DNA of 64,000 nt. Origin: Sporomusa ovata DSM 2662. Its GTDB lineage: Bacteria > Bacillota > Negativicutes > Sporomusales > Sporomusaceae. Under the pieces are notes generated by a model that was not told the DNA's origin, searched no databases, and saw only the letters and a list, made by a program, of their open reading frames with translations. Every line of letters starts with the position of its first letter. Positions within the stretch are counted from its first letter, which is position 1. The DNA is taken from NCBI RefSeq assembly GCF_000445445.1, contig NZ_ASXP01000004.1, positions 620,001-684,000 of the forward strand, in the 5' to 3' direction. Shown piece after piece: positions 24,934 through 32,407 of the stretch. Made by a program: the position numbers and the translations under genes.

Positions 24934-25527
24934 ATGAGCATATTCAGAGAGCTCCGTAACGAATGCTTAATTAAGGAACTCGAACATGAGTTAAACACTG
25001 ACGTATTATTGTTTGGTTTTGACGGTATAGTTTATTTTGGCAATCTGCAAAAAATTGATGATTGCCGTGTAGCCTTTTTATCGCCAGCCATTGAGGCAGA
25101 TTCGAATGTAGAGATTCTTTCTCCTGGCGGAGAGGTTGTGGATGTAAGATTCCTTAATCTTGATTTATGGCAAATTATCGCCAAAGCTACGGGAGTAAAG
25201 ACTAGTCCCTTTGACAATGGTAAAAGCCCAGGACTGTGCATCTCAGCTGAAGAAACACAAAGAACCGAAGCAAGTGAGCGTCAGGAGAGCCGCGATTTAA
25301 TCTGCCTTCTAAAGCGTATGATCGGTGATCTTGTAGTAATTACAACCCTTGGTGGTTTCGTATTTCAGGGAACACTGGGTAATGTCGATGATGAACTGGC
25401 ATTTATATCGGTTGATGAGATATTTGGCCCGGCAACCTCTTCAGGAATCTCTGATGATGTGGTAAGTACAGCCGTAATTAATCTTGAAGCAATAACCTCA
25501 GTATCCCGCTCAGCAGAATGCTGCTAA
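24934..25527 (+). CDS. Uncharacterised protein with two similar Sm/SH3-like repeats
   Basis: No recognised family. The 197-aa protein contains two resembling segments: DVLLFGFDGIVYFGNLQKIDD near residue 20 and DLVVITTLGGFVFQGTLGNVDD near residue 130. Each is followed by an AFLSP/AFISV strand, the beta pattern of Sm-like or SH3-like barrels. A Glu/Arg/Ser-rich linker (~residues 95-120) joins them. The N-terminus is charged, and no signal peptide is seen. GAAGGGGGTCTACTT precedes ATG 24934. It is followed by a terminator, so it is monocistronic. Confidence 0.7.
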   Translation: MSIFRELRNECLIKELEHELNTDVLLFGFDGIVYFGNLQKIDDCRVAFLSPAIEADSNVEILSPGGEVVDVRFLNLDLWQIIAKATGVKTSPFDNGKSPGLCISAEETQRTEASERQESRDLICLLKRMIGDLVVITTLGGFVFQGTLGNVDDELAFISVDEIFGPATSSGISDDVVSTAVINLEAITSVSRSAECC

Positions 25528-25551
25528 CTTAACGCTGCTATTAGGGTAAAA

Positions 25552-25584
25552 GACTCGGTGATTTTTTTACCGGGTCCTTCTTTC
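25552..25584 (+). terminator. Rho-independent terminator
   Basis: GACTCGGT pairs with ACCGGGTC (one G-T pair) across an AT loop, then CTTCTTTCTT. It follows the gene at 24934-25527 on the plus strand. Confidence 0.65.
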
Positions 25585-25617
25585 TTATTACTATATACAA
25601 CGCGTTAAAGATTTTTG

Positions 25618-25691
25618 CAGGCGGGTGGTGTGTTGGCAAAAGCGGAAGTCGAACGCTAGTGGTGGAGCGTTGTCAATACACCACCCACCTG
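25618..25691 (+). promoter_or_regulatory. Large leader hairpin upstream of the HipA-like kinase
   Basis: An 18-nt arm (25618-25635, core GGGTGGTGT) pairs with 25674-25691 with one mismatch and one G-T pair. Inside it AACGCT pairs with AGCGTT (25652-25657, 25666-25671). The structure ends 53 nt before the start codon and has no following T-run, so it is not a plain terminator. It matches no riboswitch class I know. Confidence 0.55.
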
Positions 25692-25744
25692 TGCCTGTAA
25701 ACTTCTTTACTGCGGAATATATATATTGTGGGAGGCTGAGCAGT

Positions 25745-26596
25745 ATGCTCATGGCGGTAGAGTATTTGGGCAAAGTGGGCGTTGGAGTCACTTTGCCTCA
25801 GTTTTTTCGCGCTCATGATGGAAATATCTATGTAGTAAAATTCCAAAATAACCAGCTTGGCTCCCGGGTATTGGTAAGCGAATTATTTGCCGCTAAAATT
25901 GGTGCACTCATGGGTTTGTGCTTTCCGCCCAGTGATATTATTGAAATTAGTGAACAGTTGTTACAGGAAAATCCTGCTTTGCTGGATATCGGCTTAGAGC
26001 CAGGACTGGATTTCGCCTCACTCTATCTCACGCACGCGGAATATGTTGGCAAAAATCGATTATGTAAAGCAATTAATGTATCAGAAATGGCAGGAGTTAT
26101 GTTGTTTGATCATATGTTTCATAATGCAGACCGTGCTAAAAATCAAAAAAACCTGTTACTAGAACTTGAAGATGAGCACTATAAAATCTATGCAATCGAT
26201 AATTCGCATTTGTTTCGATCCAGTCGCTGGACTATTGATTCTTTTCAAAAGTTGGGAACAAAAATAAAGACGTATTATTATCAGCATTATCGAAATTTAC
26301 TGAAAGACCTGCTTACTCCCCAAGATTTTGTTCCTTACCTTGAGTTAGTAAAAAAGATTAGTGATGAACAGATTGACTTCATCGTGGAGGAAATTCCTCA
26401 CGAATGGCTGCCTGGTGAAACAGAGCGTCTGGCTTTGGCCGACTATACCAAACTGCGACGGGATATGGCCGGTGAAATCTGGGAAAAACTCTGCCGGTTT
26501 ATTCCTCGCAGCCGTGGTGGCCGAAGATGGTTATTTTCTTCTTCTTCGCCACCAGAGGATGGCGTAAATAAGGACAACAATGACAATAATAAATAG
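25745..26596 (+). CDS. HipA-like kinase family protein
   Basis: A 283-aa protein of the HipA-like (PI3/4-kinase-fold) group. The N-lobe has IYVVKFQNNQLG (~residue 25), with the ATP-binding Lys, and LVSELFAAKIG. The catalytic/metal block is MLFDHMFHNADRAKNQKNLLL (~residue 122), followed by YAIDNSHLF (~residue 150), equivalent to the HxxNxDR...N and D-x-x motifs. No HipB-like DNA-binding partner lies next to it, so it is not a standard hipBA module. ATG 25745 has GGGAGG upstream. The C-terminal 22 codons (Ser- and Asn-rich) overlap the convergent TVP38 gene by 66 bp. Confidence 0.75.
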   Translation: MLMAVEYLGKVGVGVTLPQFFRAHDGNIYVVKFQNNQLGSRVLVSELFAAKIGALMGLCFPPSDIIEISEQLLQENPALLDIGLEPGLDFASLYLTHAEYVGKNRLCKAINVSEMAGVMLFDHMFHNADRAKNQKNLLLELEDEHYKIYAIDNSHLFRSSRWTIDSFQKLGTKIKTYYYQHYRNLLKDLLTPQDFVPYLELVKKISDEQIDFIVEEIPHEWLPGETERLALADYTKLRRDMAGEIWEKLCRFIPRSRGGRRWLFSSSSPPEDGVNKDNNDNNK

Positions 26597-27190
26597 CAGC
26601 CTTCCCATGTTTTCGCCAGCAAAAACGATATCATGTCCAAGCAGAACTTTGATAATAACCGGCGGCAATTTTCCTATTATCGTCGCCCACCAAAAATCTT
26701 TAAACGACATGCGGCTAATAGCCGCGATGGCTGTAATAATACCTGAGGGGGCCAGTGGTAATAGTCTGGCAAATAATAGAGCCTTAAACCCATTTTCGGC
26801 ACTATAATCGTCCACCTGTTTTAAATACCGGCTTTTCCTAATCCAGCCTTCAACTGTATGCCGAAAGAAATAGCGGGCAAATACAAACATCACTAGTGCA
26901 CCGGTGACTTCACCAGCCCAGGAAATGATTATACCCCAGAAGAGTCCAAAGACAATACCTGCTGCACCTGACAAAATCATAAACGGAAAAACAATCGTAA
27001 AGGTCATGATTACAAATAAAATAATTGTGATAAAAACAGAGCTGGCACCAAAAGAGCGAAGATATTCAGCTAACGCTGCAATGTCGCCTCTCTCTATAAT
27101 TCCATATGCATGATGAAAAAATTCAGGTTGCCACATGTAGGTTAACCCAATCATTGCTGCAATAGCCAGCCAACCAAATAGTTTATTCAT
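26531..27190 (-). CDS. TVP38/TMEM64 (DedA-like) membrane protein
   Basis: A 219-aa SNARE-associated/DedA-superfamily membrane protein with about six hydrophobic stretches. The hallmark loop IVFPFMILSGAAGIVFG...GA is near residue 70. The second block, FARLLPLAPSGIITAIAAISRM (~residues 140-162), is the family signature with the conserved Arg and Pro. It is thought to be a lipid transporter or scramblase-like protein. It ends in WWRRRRK, encoded opposite the 3' end of the kinase gene. ATG 27190 is chosen over ATG 27199 because of spacing from ACAGG. Confidence 0.85.
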   Translation of the reverse strand: MNKLFGWLAIAAMIGLTYMWQPEFFHHAYGIIERGDIAALAEYLRSFGASSVFITIILFVIMTFTIVFPFMILSGAAGIVFGLFWGIIISWAGEVTGALVMFVFARYFFRHTVEGWIRKSRYLKQVDDYSAENGFKALLFARLLPLAPSGIITAIAAISRMSFKDFWWATIIGKLPPVIIKVLLGHDIVFAGENMGRLLFIIVIVVLIYAILWWRRRRK

Positions 27191-27242
27191 TAATATCATC
27201 CTGTTCTCTAAAAACAGCGCTGTATGCAGCGCTGTTTACTGT

Positions 27243-27443
27243 CTATTTCCACTGAGAGATTTCGTTTTGGAAAATCGTGCATGAGCCACCTAGCCAGTTG
27301 GTGCAATCAGTACAGCGTCGGCTAAAATCTTCAGCTGATACGTTTAGCAGTGAATATCCATACCCCATAGCATTGATAATATGTTCAAACTCCTGACATT
27401 CTTCGGCAATACTTCTAAGCTGATTTTGTGTATATTTTTCCAT
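27243..27443 (-). CDS. Small cysteine-containing protein, unknown
   Basis: A 66-residue product from ATG 27443, with GAGGAGTGGTGG upstream. It is acidic and helical at first (NQLRSIAEECQEFEH), then has a CTDCTNW...GSC cluster near the C-terminus (RRCTDCTNWLGGSC), which may bind a metal. I know no family name. It follows the TVP38 gene's promoter side with a 52-bp gap and is convergent to nothing. The probability of being a real gene rests on the clear ribosome site and codon structure. Confidence 0.65.
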   Translation of the reverse strand: MEKYTQNQLRSIAEECQEFEHIINAMGYGYSLLNVSAEDFSRRCTDCTNWLGGSCTIFQNEISQWK

Positions 27444-27488
27444 TTTGCCACCACTCCTCACTGTTAATTGTCTTTAGTGTGTGCGAGG

Positions 27489-27518
27489 TTGCAAAAAAAA
27501 TAAGAATCTTTTTAAAAT
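27489..27518 (+). promoter_or_regulatory. Candidate promoter for the 27532 microgene
   Basis: TTGCAA (27489-27494), 18 nt, TAAAAT (27513-27518) on the plus strand, in a gap flanked by minus-strand genes. Confidence 0.45.
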
Positions 27519-27531
27519 ACTTGGTGAAACC

Positions 27532-27591
27532 ATGTATAAACATTGTCTAGAATGCCAATATTATGAATGTAAATTTTCTCCTCTCCCATAA
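27532..27591 (+). CDS. Candidate 19-aa Cys-rich microprotein or small RNA
   Basis: ATG 27532 opens a 19-codon frame with the pattern CLEC...EC (Cys at 5, 8 and 13), ending 2 bp before a UUCG-loop terminator. GGTGA lies 5 nt before the ATG, and a promoter-like TTGCAA-18-TAAAAT is upstream. The whole unit (27489-27618) is about 130 bp on the strand opposite all neighbours. It could instead be a non-coding small RNA. I know no matching family. Confidence 0.4.
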   Translation: MYKHCLECQYYECKFSPLP

Positions 27592-27593
27592 TT

Positions 27594-27618
27594 GACGGCC
27601 TTCGGGCCGTCCCTTTTT
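27594..27618 (+). terminator. Strong plus-strand terminator with UUCG tetraloop
   Basis: GACGGCC-TTCG-GGCCGTC followed by CCTTTTT. Only the plus strand has the T-run, so it ends a plus-strand transcript and is not the recG terminator. Confidence 0.85.
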
Positions 27619-27626
27619 CATTTTCT

Positions 27627-29699
27627 TTACCTGCAAAATATCATATTGAATTTTTCGCCAAACCAATCTTGGAGTGTTTTCCATACTTTGTCTAAATACG
27701 CGGCTGAGCAAACCGTCTGCTGTGCTGCGCGTCTGGCTTCCAGCAAAATATCGGTATCTCTTACGATATCAGCAATCTTTAAATCAGGTAAGCCATGCTG
27801 ATTCGTGCCAAAAAACTGGCCCGGACCTCGTAACAGCAAATCCTTTTCTGCAAGAACAAACCCATCATTTACCTGAGTCATAATTGTAAGCCGTTCCACC
27901 GTTTCTTCATTGGTGTTGTCAGATAACAAAATACAATAGGATTTGTGCTCGCCCCGGCCAACACGGCCACGCAACTGGTGGAGTTGTGCCAGACCAAAGC
28001 GGTCGGCGCCTTCAATAATCATAACAGTAGCATTAGGTACATTAACACCTACTTCAATAACTGTTGTAGCAATTAATGCTTTAATTTCACCACAGGAAAA
28101 GGATGCCATAACAGCATCCTTTTCCTGTGATTTCATTTTGCCATGCAGCAGACCGCAGGAAATGTTTTTAAAAAAAGTAGCTGAAAGTTCTTCATGCATT
28201 TTTACAGCCGATTGGGCGGCAACTTTATCTGATTCATCAACTAGTGGGCATACGACATATACCTGCCGTCCAGCTTTGATTTGCTCGACAGCAAAAAGAT
28301 AAACCTTACTCCGGCTGCTATTGCTGCGGGAATAAGTAGCAATTGGCTGTCGTCCGGGAGGAAGCTGACGAATAACTGACACATCAAGATCTCCATAGAC
28401 AGTAAGCGCCATTGTTCGGGGAATAGGCGTTGCCGTCATGATAAGCACATCTGGTTGCTTGCCTTTGGCTTCAAGCCGGGCACGTTGGCGTACGCCAAAC
28501 CGGTGCTGCTCATCAGTGACTACCAGACCAAGCTGCGCAAATTCGACATCATCTTGAATAAGCGCGTGGGTACCGACAACAATATCAATTACGCCTTCCC
28601 TGAAATGATGTATGATTTTATCTCTGGCCTTGCGAGTCAGTTTCCCTGTCAGCACCGCCACTGTAATACCCTGGGGAGTCAACAATTGAGCTAGGGTGTG
28701 ATAGTGTTGTTCGGCCAATATCTCAGTGGGAGCCATCATCGCGCCCTGGTAGCCACTTTCGACTGTTTTAGCCAGGGCGATAGCAGCAATAACTGTTTTT
28801 CCTGACCCGACATCCCCTTGAACCAGCCGTTGCATGGTAGTAGTATCTTCCATATCGGCTTTAATTTCCTGTAATGTTTTTAATTGGTCATTGGTTAGGG
28901 TAAATGGCAGACTTTTTTCAACTTTCGACACTAACTCTCCGTCAGGAGCATGTTTAATACCCCTCAAGCCAGATTTTATTTTTTGCTTCAAATAGGCTAA
29001 CCCACATTGCATCAGGAATAATTCTTCAAATACTAAGCGCCGCCGGGCATTAATCAGAATTTCCCTATTCGCAGGCAAATGAATATTTACTACTGCCTGC
29101 TGACGATTCATAAGCTTGTGAGCAGCTATTATATCTTCAGGCAGCGATTCAACCGCTTCCGGAGCTGCTACCTTTTGAAAGAGTTCCAGCGCTTGCAGGG
29201 TAAGGGCTCGCCAGCGCCATTGCGGCAGATCTTCGGTGGTTGGATAAACAGGGATAATGCGTCCGGAACTGGCATTAAATTCAGCAGCTGGTTCAATATC
29301 CGGTTTATTGACTTCAACTATACTAAGACGCCGCTGAATTTTCCCTGAAATAATAAGCTCCATACCAGGTTTATATTTATTTTTTATATAGGCCTGGTTG
29401 AACCAGGTAAGTTGAGCTATACCGGATTGATCCCGGACGGTAATTTTGATTATTTTAAGACCACGCTGCGATTTTAAGTCACTAACGTTAATAACTACTG
29501 CCCGGAAACTTTCATACAATCCGTCAGTCAACTCACCAATTAATTTCAGTGTACTCCGGTCTTCATACCGGCGCGGATAATGCTGCAGGAGCTGACCAAT
29601 AGTATAAATCCCGAGTTTGTTGAATTTAGCAGCATTAGCCGGTCCTACACCTTTTAAAAATTGGATTTTAGCAGACAAAAAGTTTTGAATAAGAATCAC
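27627..29699 (-). CDS. recG: ATP-dependent DNA helicase RecG
   Basis: Branch-migrating helicase that reverses stalled forks and processes Holliday junctions. The N-terminal wedge/OB domain (~residues 60-150) precedes Walker A QGDVGSGKT (~residue 296), MMAPTEILAEQH, the DEQH box (VVTDEQHRFGV), MTATPIPRT, and the motif VI region HQLRGRVGRG (~residue 605). It is 690 aa, standard length. The annotated start is GTG 29699, close behind the DUF1858 gene; the exact start is uncertain because the upstream site overlaps it (AAGGTGA). Confidence 0.96.
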   Translation of the reverse strand: MILIQNFLSAKIQFLKGVGPANAAKFNKLGIYTIGQLLQHYPRRYEDRSTLKLIGELTDGLYESFRAVVINVSDLKSQRGLKIIKITVRDQSGIAQLTWFNQAYIKNKYKPGMELIISGKIQRRLSIVEVNKPDIEPAAEFNASSGRIIPVYPTTEDLPQWRWRALTLQALELFQKVAAPEAVESLPEDIIAAHKLMNRQQAVVNIHLPANREILINARRRLVFEELFLMQCGLAYLKQKIKSGLRGIKHAPDGELVSKVEKSLPFTLTNDQLKTLQEIKADMEDTTTMQRLVQGDVGSGKTVIAAIALAKTVESGYQGAMMAPTEILAEQHYHTLAQLLTPQGITVAVLTGKLTRKARDKIIHHFREGVIDIVVGTHALIQDDVEFAQLGLVVTDEQHRFGVRQRARLEAKGKQPDVLIMTATPIPRTMALTVYGDLDVSVIRQLPPGRQPIATYSRSNSSRSKVYLFAVEQIKAGRQVYVVCPLVDESDKVAAQSAVKMHEELSATFFKNISCGLLHGKMKSQEKDAVMASFSCGEIKALIATTVIEVGVNVPNATVMIIEGADRFGLAQLHQLRGRVGRGEHKSYCILLSDNTNEETVERLTIMTQVNDGFVLAEKDLLLRGPGQFFGTNQHGLPDLKIADIVRDTDILLEARRAAQQTVCSAAYLDKVWKTLQDWFGEKFNMIFCR

Positions 29700-29700
29700 C

Positions 29701-29907
29701 TTACAATTTTACTGGTTCCACCAGCAGGCTGTTTAATTCTGCGAGTAGTGCTTCAATATCAATATCATGCATCCTGGCCCCATTTTCTATTGTTTCCGTC
29801 ATTGAGCCCATACAGCCGATACAGCCCATACCGTGTCTGGTAAAAATTTCGCATGCCTGTGGATGTGAGCGTAGTGCATCAATTATCGGAGTGCTTTTTG
29901 TAATCAT
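29701..29907 (-). CDS. DUF1858 domain protein
   Basis: A 68-aa protein matching the DUF1858 pattern: TPIIDALRSHPQACEIFTRHGMGCIGC, with the CxxC in a helical bundle, then a run ending ALLAELNSLL. Family members are small anaerobe proteins thought to bind metal or sense redox, sometimes fused to hybrid-cluster proteins; their function is unknown. ATG 29907 has a G6 run upstream at good spacing. It directly precedes recG with no gap, so co-transcription is likely. Confidence 0.85.
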   Translation of the reverse strand: MITKSTPIIDALRSHPQACEIFTRHGMGCIGCMGSMTETIENGARMHDIDIEALLAELNSLLVEPVKL

Positions 29908-30023
29908 TGGTAAGCCCCCCTTCATTTACTTATTCCTAATTTCAATATAATACGCATAATTCCTGCTGTTGCACACTAAATGCCAGGCATTTATGGAAAT
30001 ATTGGCTGAAATTTATTTTGTTC

Positions 30024-30053
30024 TTGCATATCATAAGTAAATTGTGCTAAAAT
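30024..30053 (+). promoter_or_regulatory. Promoter of rpmB
   Basis: TTGCAT (30024-30029), 18 nt, TAAAAT (30048-30053), about 50 bp upstream of the rpmB ATG. Confidence 0.6.
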
Positions 30054-30100
30054 AGTCATGTTGAGTACATGAGGATGATTCCTACAGGAGGTGTAAATAG

Positions 30101-30292
30101 ATGGCAAATTTATGTGAAATTTGCGGTAAAGGTGAACGTTCCGGCTTCAATGTCAGCCATTCTCACCTTAAAACCAAGCGCACTTGGAAACCTAATATAC
30201 AAAGAGTGAAAGCATTAGTTAAAGGTGAAATTAAACGGGTTAATGTATGCACTCGCTGCTTACGTTCCGGTAAAATCCAACGCGCGGTATAA
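30101..30292 (+). CDS. rpmB: 50S ribosomal protein L28
   Basis: A 63-aa large-subunit protein. LCEICGKGERSGFNVSHSH at the N-terminus and VCTRCLRSGKI at the C-terminus give the four-cysteine (zinc-binding, C+) form. The central KTKRTWKPNIQRV is the family signature. CAGGAGGTGTAAATAG precedes ATG 30101. It is monocistronic between a clear promoter and a terminator, and divergent from recG/DUF1858. Confidence 0.96.
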   Translation: MANLCEICGKGERSGFNVSHSHLKTKRTWKPNIQRVKALVKGEIKRVNVCTRCLRSGKIQRAV

Positions 30293-30311
30293 TATCAATA
30301 TAAGCACTGGA

Positions 30312-30337
30312 GGACTTGAAGAATCAAGTCCTTTTTT
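30312..30337 (+). terminator. Rho-independent terminator of rpmB
   Basis: GGACTTGA/TCAAGTCC with a 4-nt loop, then T6, starting 19 bp after the rpmB stop. Confidence 0.92.
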
Positions 30338-30347
30338 AATGTATTAG

Positions 30348-30533
30348 AAACCCCCCGGCCTTTGCCGGAAAAAGCGTTCCGCAGGAGAAAATCCGGGCGG
30401 TATTCCGTTAAAAAAATCCGTACTGTTTGAGCAAAAAGTTTACGGGTTTTAGGAATATCGCCCGGATTTTCAGTTTTTGGAGGCTTTGGGCCTAGATCTT
30501 TTGTTTACTTTTGAGGCAATGCTAAAAGTAAAA
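30348..30533. repeat. Structured intergenic repeat, copy R1
   Basis: The first of three copies (others at 32557-32706 and 39627-39809). Order of parts: CCGGCCTTTGCCGG stem, GGAAAAAGCGTTCC, a long nested inverted repeat (AATCCGGGCG...CGCCCGGATT enclosing AATCCGTA...TTACGG), GGGCCTAGA, and a closing TTACTTTT...AAAAGTAA hairpin. It has no open frame. In the gap 30293-30732 there is otherwise only the rpmB terminator and the CGCAGAG palindrome. Confidence 0.9.
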
Positions 30534-30618
30534 CTCCTTACTTTGTATTCGCTTGACTCAACGTAAGACGAAGGAACGCGTTAGCGGTTTTTCTTATAAG
30601 ATAAGTATATGTTTTTTG

Positions 30619-30698
30619 AACCGCAGAGACGCAGAGTACGCAGAGGAAATGTTCTCGATATACATCTCCCCTCTGCGCTCTCTGTGTACTCTGCGGTT
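30619..30698. repeat. CGCAGAG palindromic repeat, copy P1
   Basis: Left arm 30619-30646 (three CGCAGAG-like units) is the complement, with few mismatches, of 30670-30698. The loop contains TCTCGATATACATCT. A second, right-truncated copy is at 60505-60577 with the same loop. Repeats of the CGCAGAG type are scattered in many environmental genomes. Confidence 0.85.
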
Positions 30699-30732
30699 AG
30701 AGCCGTATCCTCAAGGGCGCGATAGCGGTTTT

Positions 30733-31076
30733 TTAATCTTCAAATAAAGTTGTCCAATCTCTGCGATTGTCCCATACGTGCCAAATTTCAACTATCTTGC
30801 CATTTAGTAGGTATAATATAGAATAGTGCGGGTGGGGCAGGTAACGGCGAATACCTTTTTTTCGTACTCAGGGTACTCATACAGAGGTCTGCCTAAATGT
30901 GAGTTATTTGCCAGTGATTCTTTGGTCTTGGTCACAAGGTCTTCACGTATTTTCTGTGCGGCAGAAACACCGTAGTAGGTTTTGGCATCACGAATAATGT
31001 CTTTTACCTCTTGTGCCGCAGTAATTAAGTACTTAACGCTGAATTGCATCGGAATCTGAGTTGATGAAGTCGTCAT
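30733..31076 (-). pseudogene. ParE/RelE-type toxin, frameshifted near the C-terminus
   Basis: The frame starts at ATG 31076 (GGAGGAACCAACTA upstream) and overlaps the antitoxin by 44 bp. It reads a ParE-like chain (SVKYLITAAQEVKDIIRDAKTYY, then LYEYPEYEKKVFAV...RTILYY) but stops at 30804. The -1 frame continues LLNGKIVEIWHVWDNRRDW, the typical C-terminal strand with the RRDW end, to a stop at 30733. A single missing base near 30812 explains it. The product as read lacks the last strand, which is normally needed for toxicity. Confidence 0.75.
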
Positions 31077-31344
31077 TAGTTGGTTCCTCCAATATGTCAC
31101 TGATGTCTTTTTCAAGGTCATCGACATCCACCATGTTGCGCTGACGACTCTCAGCATCAGCAACCGCTAGGCGTTTGAGGAAAGCAATCTCCTCTTGCAT
31201 CCTTTCATATTGCTGATGACTCAAGACTACCATATAACTCGCACCACCTTTAGTAACAAATACCGGCGTGTTATGCTTCATATACGAGTCAATGACAGAC
31301 ATATTCTTGCTTAAATCAGTCAATGGACGGATTATCGTTTTCAT
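31033..31344 (-). CDS. Phd/YefM-type antitoxin
   Basis: A 103-aa antitoxin. The Phd/YefM DNA-binding start is IIRPLTDLSKNMSVID, followed by TPVFVTKGGASYMVVLSHQQYERM, and then an acidic, disordered toxin-neutralising tail. It is clearly related to the antitoxin at 39046 (IRPMTDLSKKM...PVFITKNGS). ATG 31344 follows AAGGAAAAGGTAAACGAAAG. The tail overlaps the broken toxin gene by 44 bp. As an antitoxin without a functional toxin it may still bind its own promoter or protect against the second locus. Confidence 0.85.
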   Translation of the reverse strand: MKTIIRPLTDLSKNMSVIDSYMKHNTPVFVTKGGASYMVVLSHQQYERMQEEIAFLKRLAVADAESRQRNMVDVDDLEKDISDILEEPTNDDFINSDSDAIQR

Positions 31345-31484
31345 CTTTCGTTTACCTTTTCCTTCTATTTTTCGTGTTTCGTTTTCGCTTTTCTCTGTTT
31401 TTCGCTTAAATGCACAATCGGCTATTACCTTCATCTACTTACGTTATGCGCTTTAATTATAGTATATCCAAAAAGCTGAGGTCG

Positions 31485-31589
31485 TCAAATAAAATCAGAA
31501 TATAATCGGAATTTAATCAGAAAATTCTTCGTTATACTTTTAAATATCTTTTCTATGCCCTCCTGTAACCACCCATGTTCAATCGCCAT
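31485..31589 (-). CDS. Possible 34-aa small protein or gene remnant
   Basis: ATG 31589 has AAAAGGAGACCATC upstream and opens 34 codons (MAIEHGWLQEGIEK...). The TGA is at 31485. It may be the 5' end of a decayed gene. The rest of the gap 31435-31780 shows only a TATAAT-like box near 31736. Confidence 0.3.
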   Translation of the reverse strand: MAIEHGWLQEGIEKIFKSITKNFLIKFRLYSDFI

Positions 31590-31713
31590 GATGGTCTCCT
31601 TTTCCCAAAACATTTTACAATCATAAAAATAAAAGTACTAGGAATATCGCAAAACTCATAAATTAGCCCCCTGTCTTCCTGCAGCGGTTAAAGCAATTCT
31701 TTAAGAATCTAAG

Positions 31714-31741
31714 TTATTTTCAAAAAAATTAGTGGTATAAT
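31714..31741 (+). promoter_or_regulatory. Weak promoter of the membrane protein gene
   Basis: A perfect TATAAT at 31736-31741 with a poor -35 (TTATTT, 31714-31719), 40 bp upstream of ATG 31781. Confidence 0.35.
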
Positions 31742-31780
31742 AGATATGCTGGATTATTCTAATATAAGGAAGTATTTTAT

Positions 31781-32404
31781 ATGTATTTATGTAAGTATGC
31801 TTTGATAATCATTGTTATTCTCTCGTACTTTATTGGCAGTCACTTACCACTATCCTGGGGTTGGGAAAATAGTCCGTTAGAGTGGTCACAGGTCGTAATA
31901 CTATCTATAGGAGCATTGCTAACCGCAAAATGGCAGCAGGAGGCTAAGACAGCTGGACAGTACCACCATGCTCGTTTCTTTACTTGGGCAATTCCGCTTT
32001 GGCTGTTAATGGTAGGCCGGGAATTGAGTTGGGGCAGGGTATTTTATCCTGTGGGTATTGATCCTGTTACTGGTCCTTTTTTCATACATGTCTCTCAACT
32101 CCCCTATGGCTCAATCGTTTACCCGGTGATTGCAGTTGTTATCCTTTCATGGCTATTCGCGGTTATTAAGTATAAACTATTAGCGGTTCCCTATAAACTC
32201 TACCAGGAAGGTCGCTTCCCAACAGGTGAATTTTTGCTAGTTATTTTCTCTTTCACAGTTGCTCATATTGCCGAAAAACAGTTGCACTTCGAAATCATGG
32301 AAGAAATAGTAGAAGACGTTGCTTATCTTTCCCTTATCATCACGGCATATCGCGTAAAAGTTGCCTTAAAACAACCAACGAACAGAATAAAAGATACTCC
32401 TTAG
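31781..32404 (+). CDS. Uncharacterised integral membrane protein
   Basis: A 207-aa hydrophobic protein with about five membrane segments: residues ~5-22, 36-48, 67-82, 107-130 and 145-160. Short loops include WGWENSPLEWSQ, and a conserved-looking GRELSWGRVFYP sits after the third segment. It contains HIAEKQLHFEIMEEIVEDV near the C-terminus. I do not recognise a named family. AATAAGGAAGTATTTTAT precedes ATG 31781. It stands alone on the plus strand inside the accessory region. Confidence 0.7.
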   Translation: MYLCKYALIIIVILSYFIGSHLPLSWGWENSPLEWSQVVILSIGALLTAKWQQEAKTAGQYHHARFFTWAIPLWLLMVGRELSWGRVFYPVGIDPVTGPFFIHVSQLPYGSIVYPVIAVVILSWLFAVIKYKLLAVPYKLYQEGRFPTGEFLLVIFSFTVAHIAEKQLHFEIMEEIVEDVAYLSLIITAYRVKVALKQPTNRIKDTP

Positions 32405-32407
32405 CCA

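Noticed and set aside
30348..30533. CRISPR array
   Set aside because: The repeats in this region are three dispersed long hairpins with no short direct repeats and spacers, and no cas genes are present.
31033..31163. Long N-terminal extension of the ParE-type toxin
   Set aside because: The extension is the antitoxin gene in another frame; the ribosome site supports ATG 31076.
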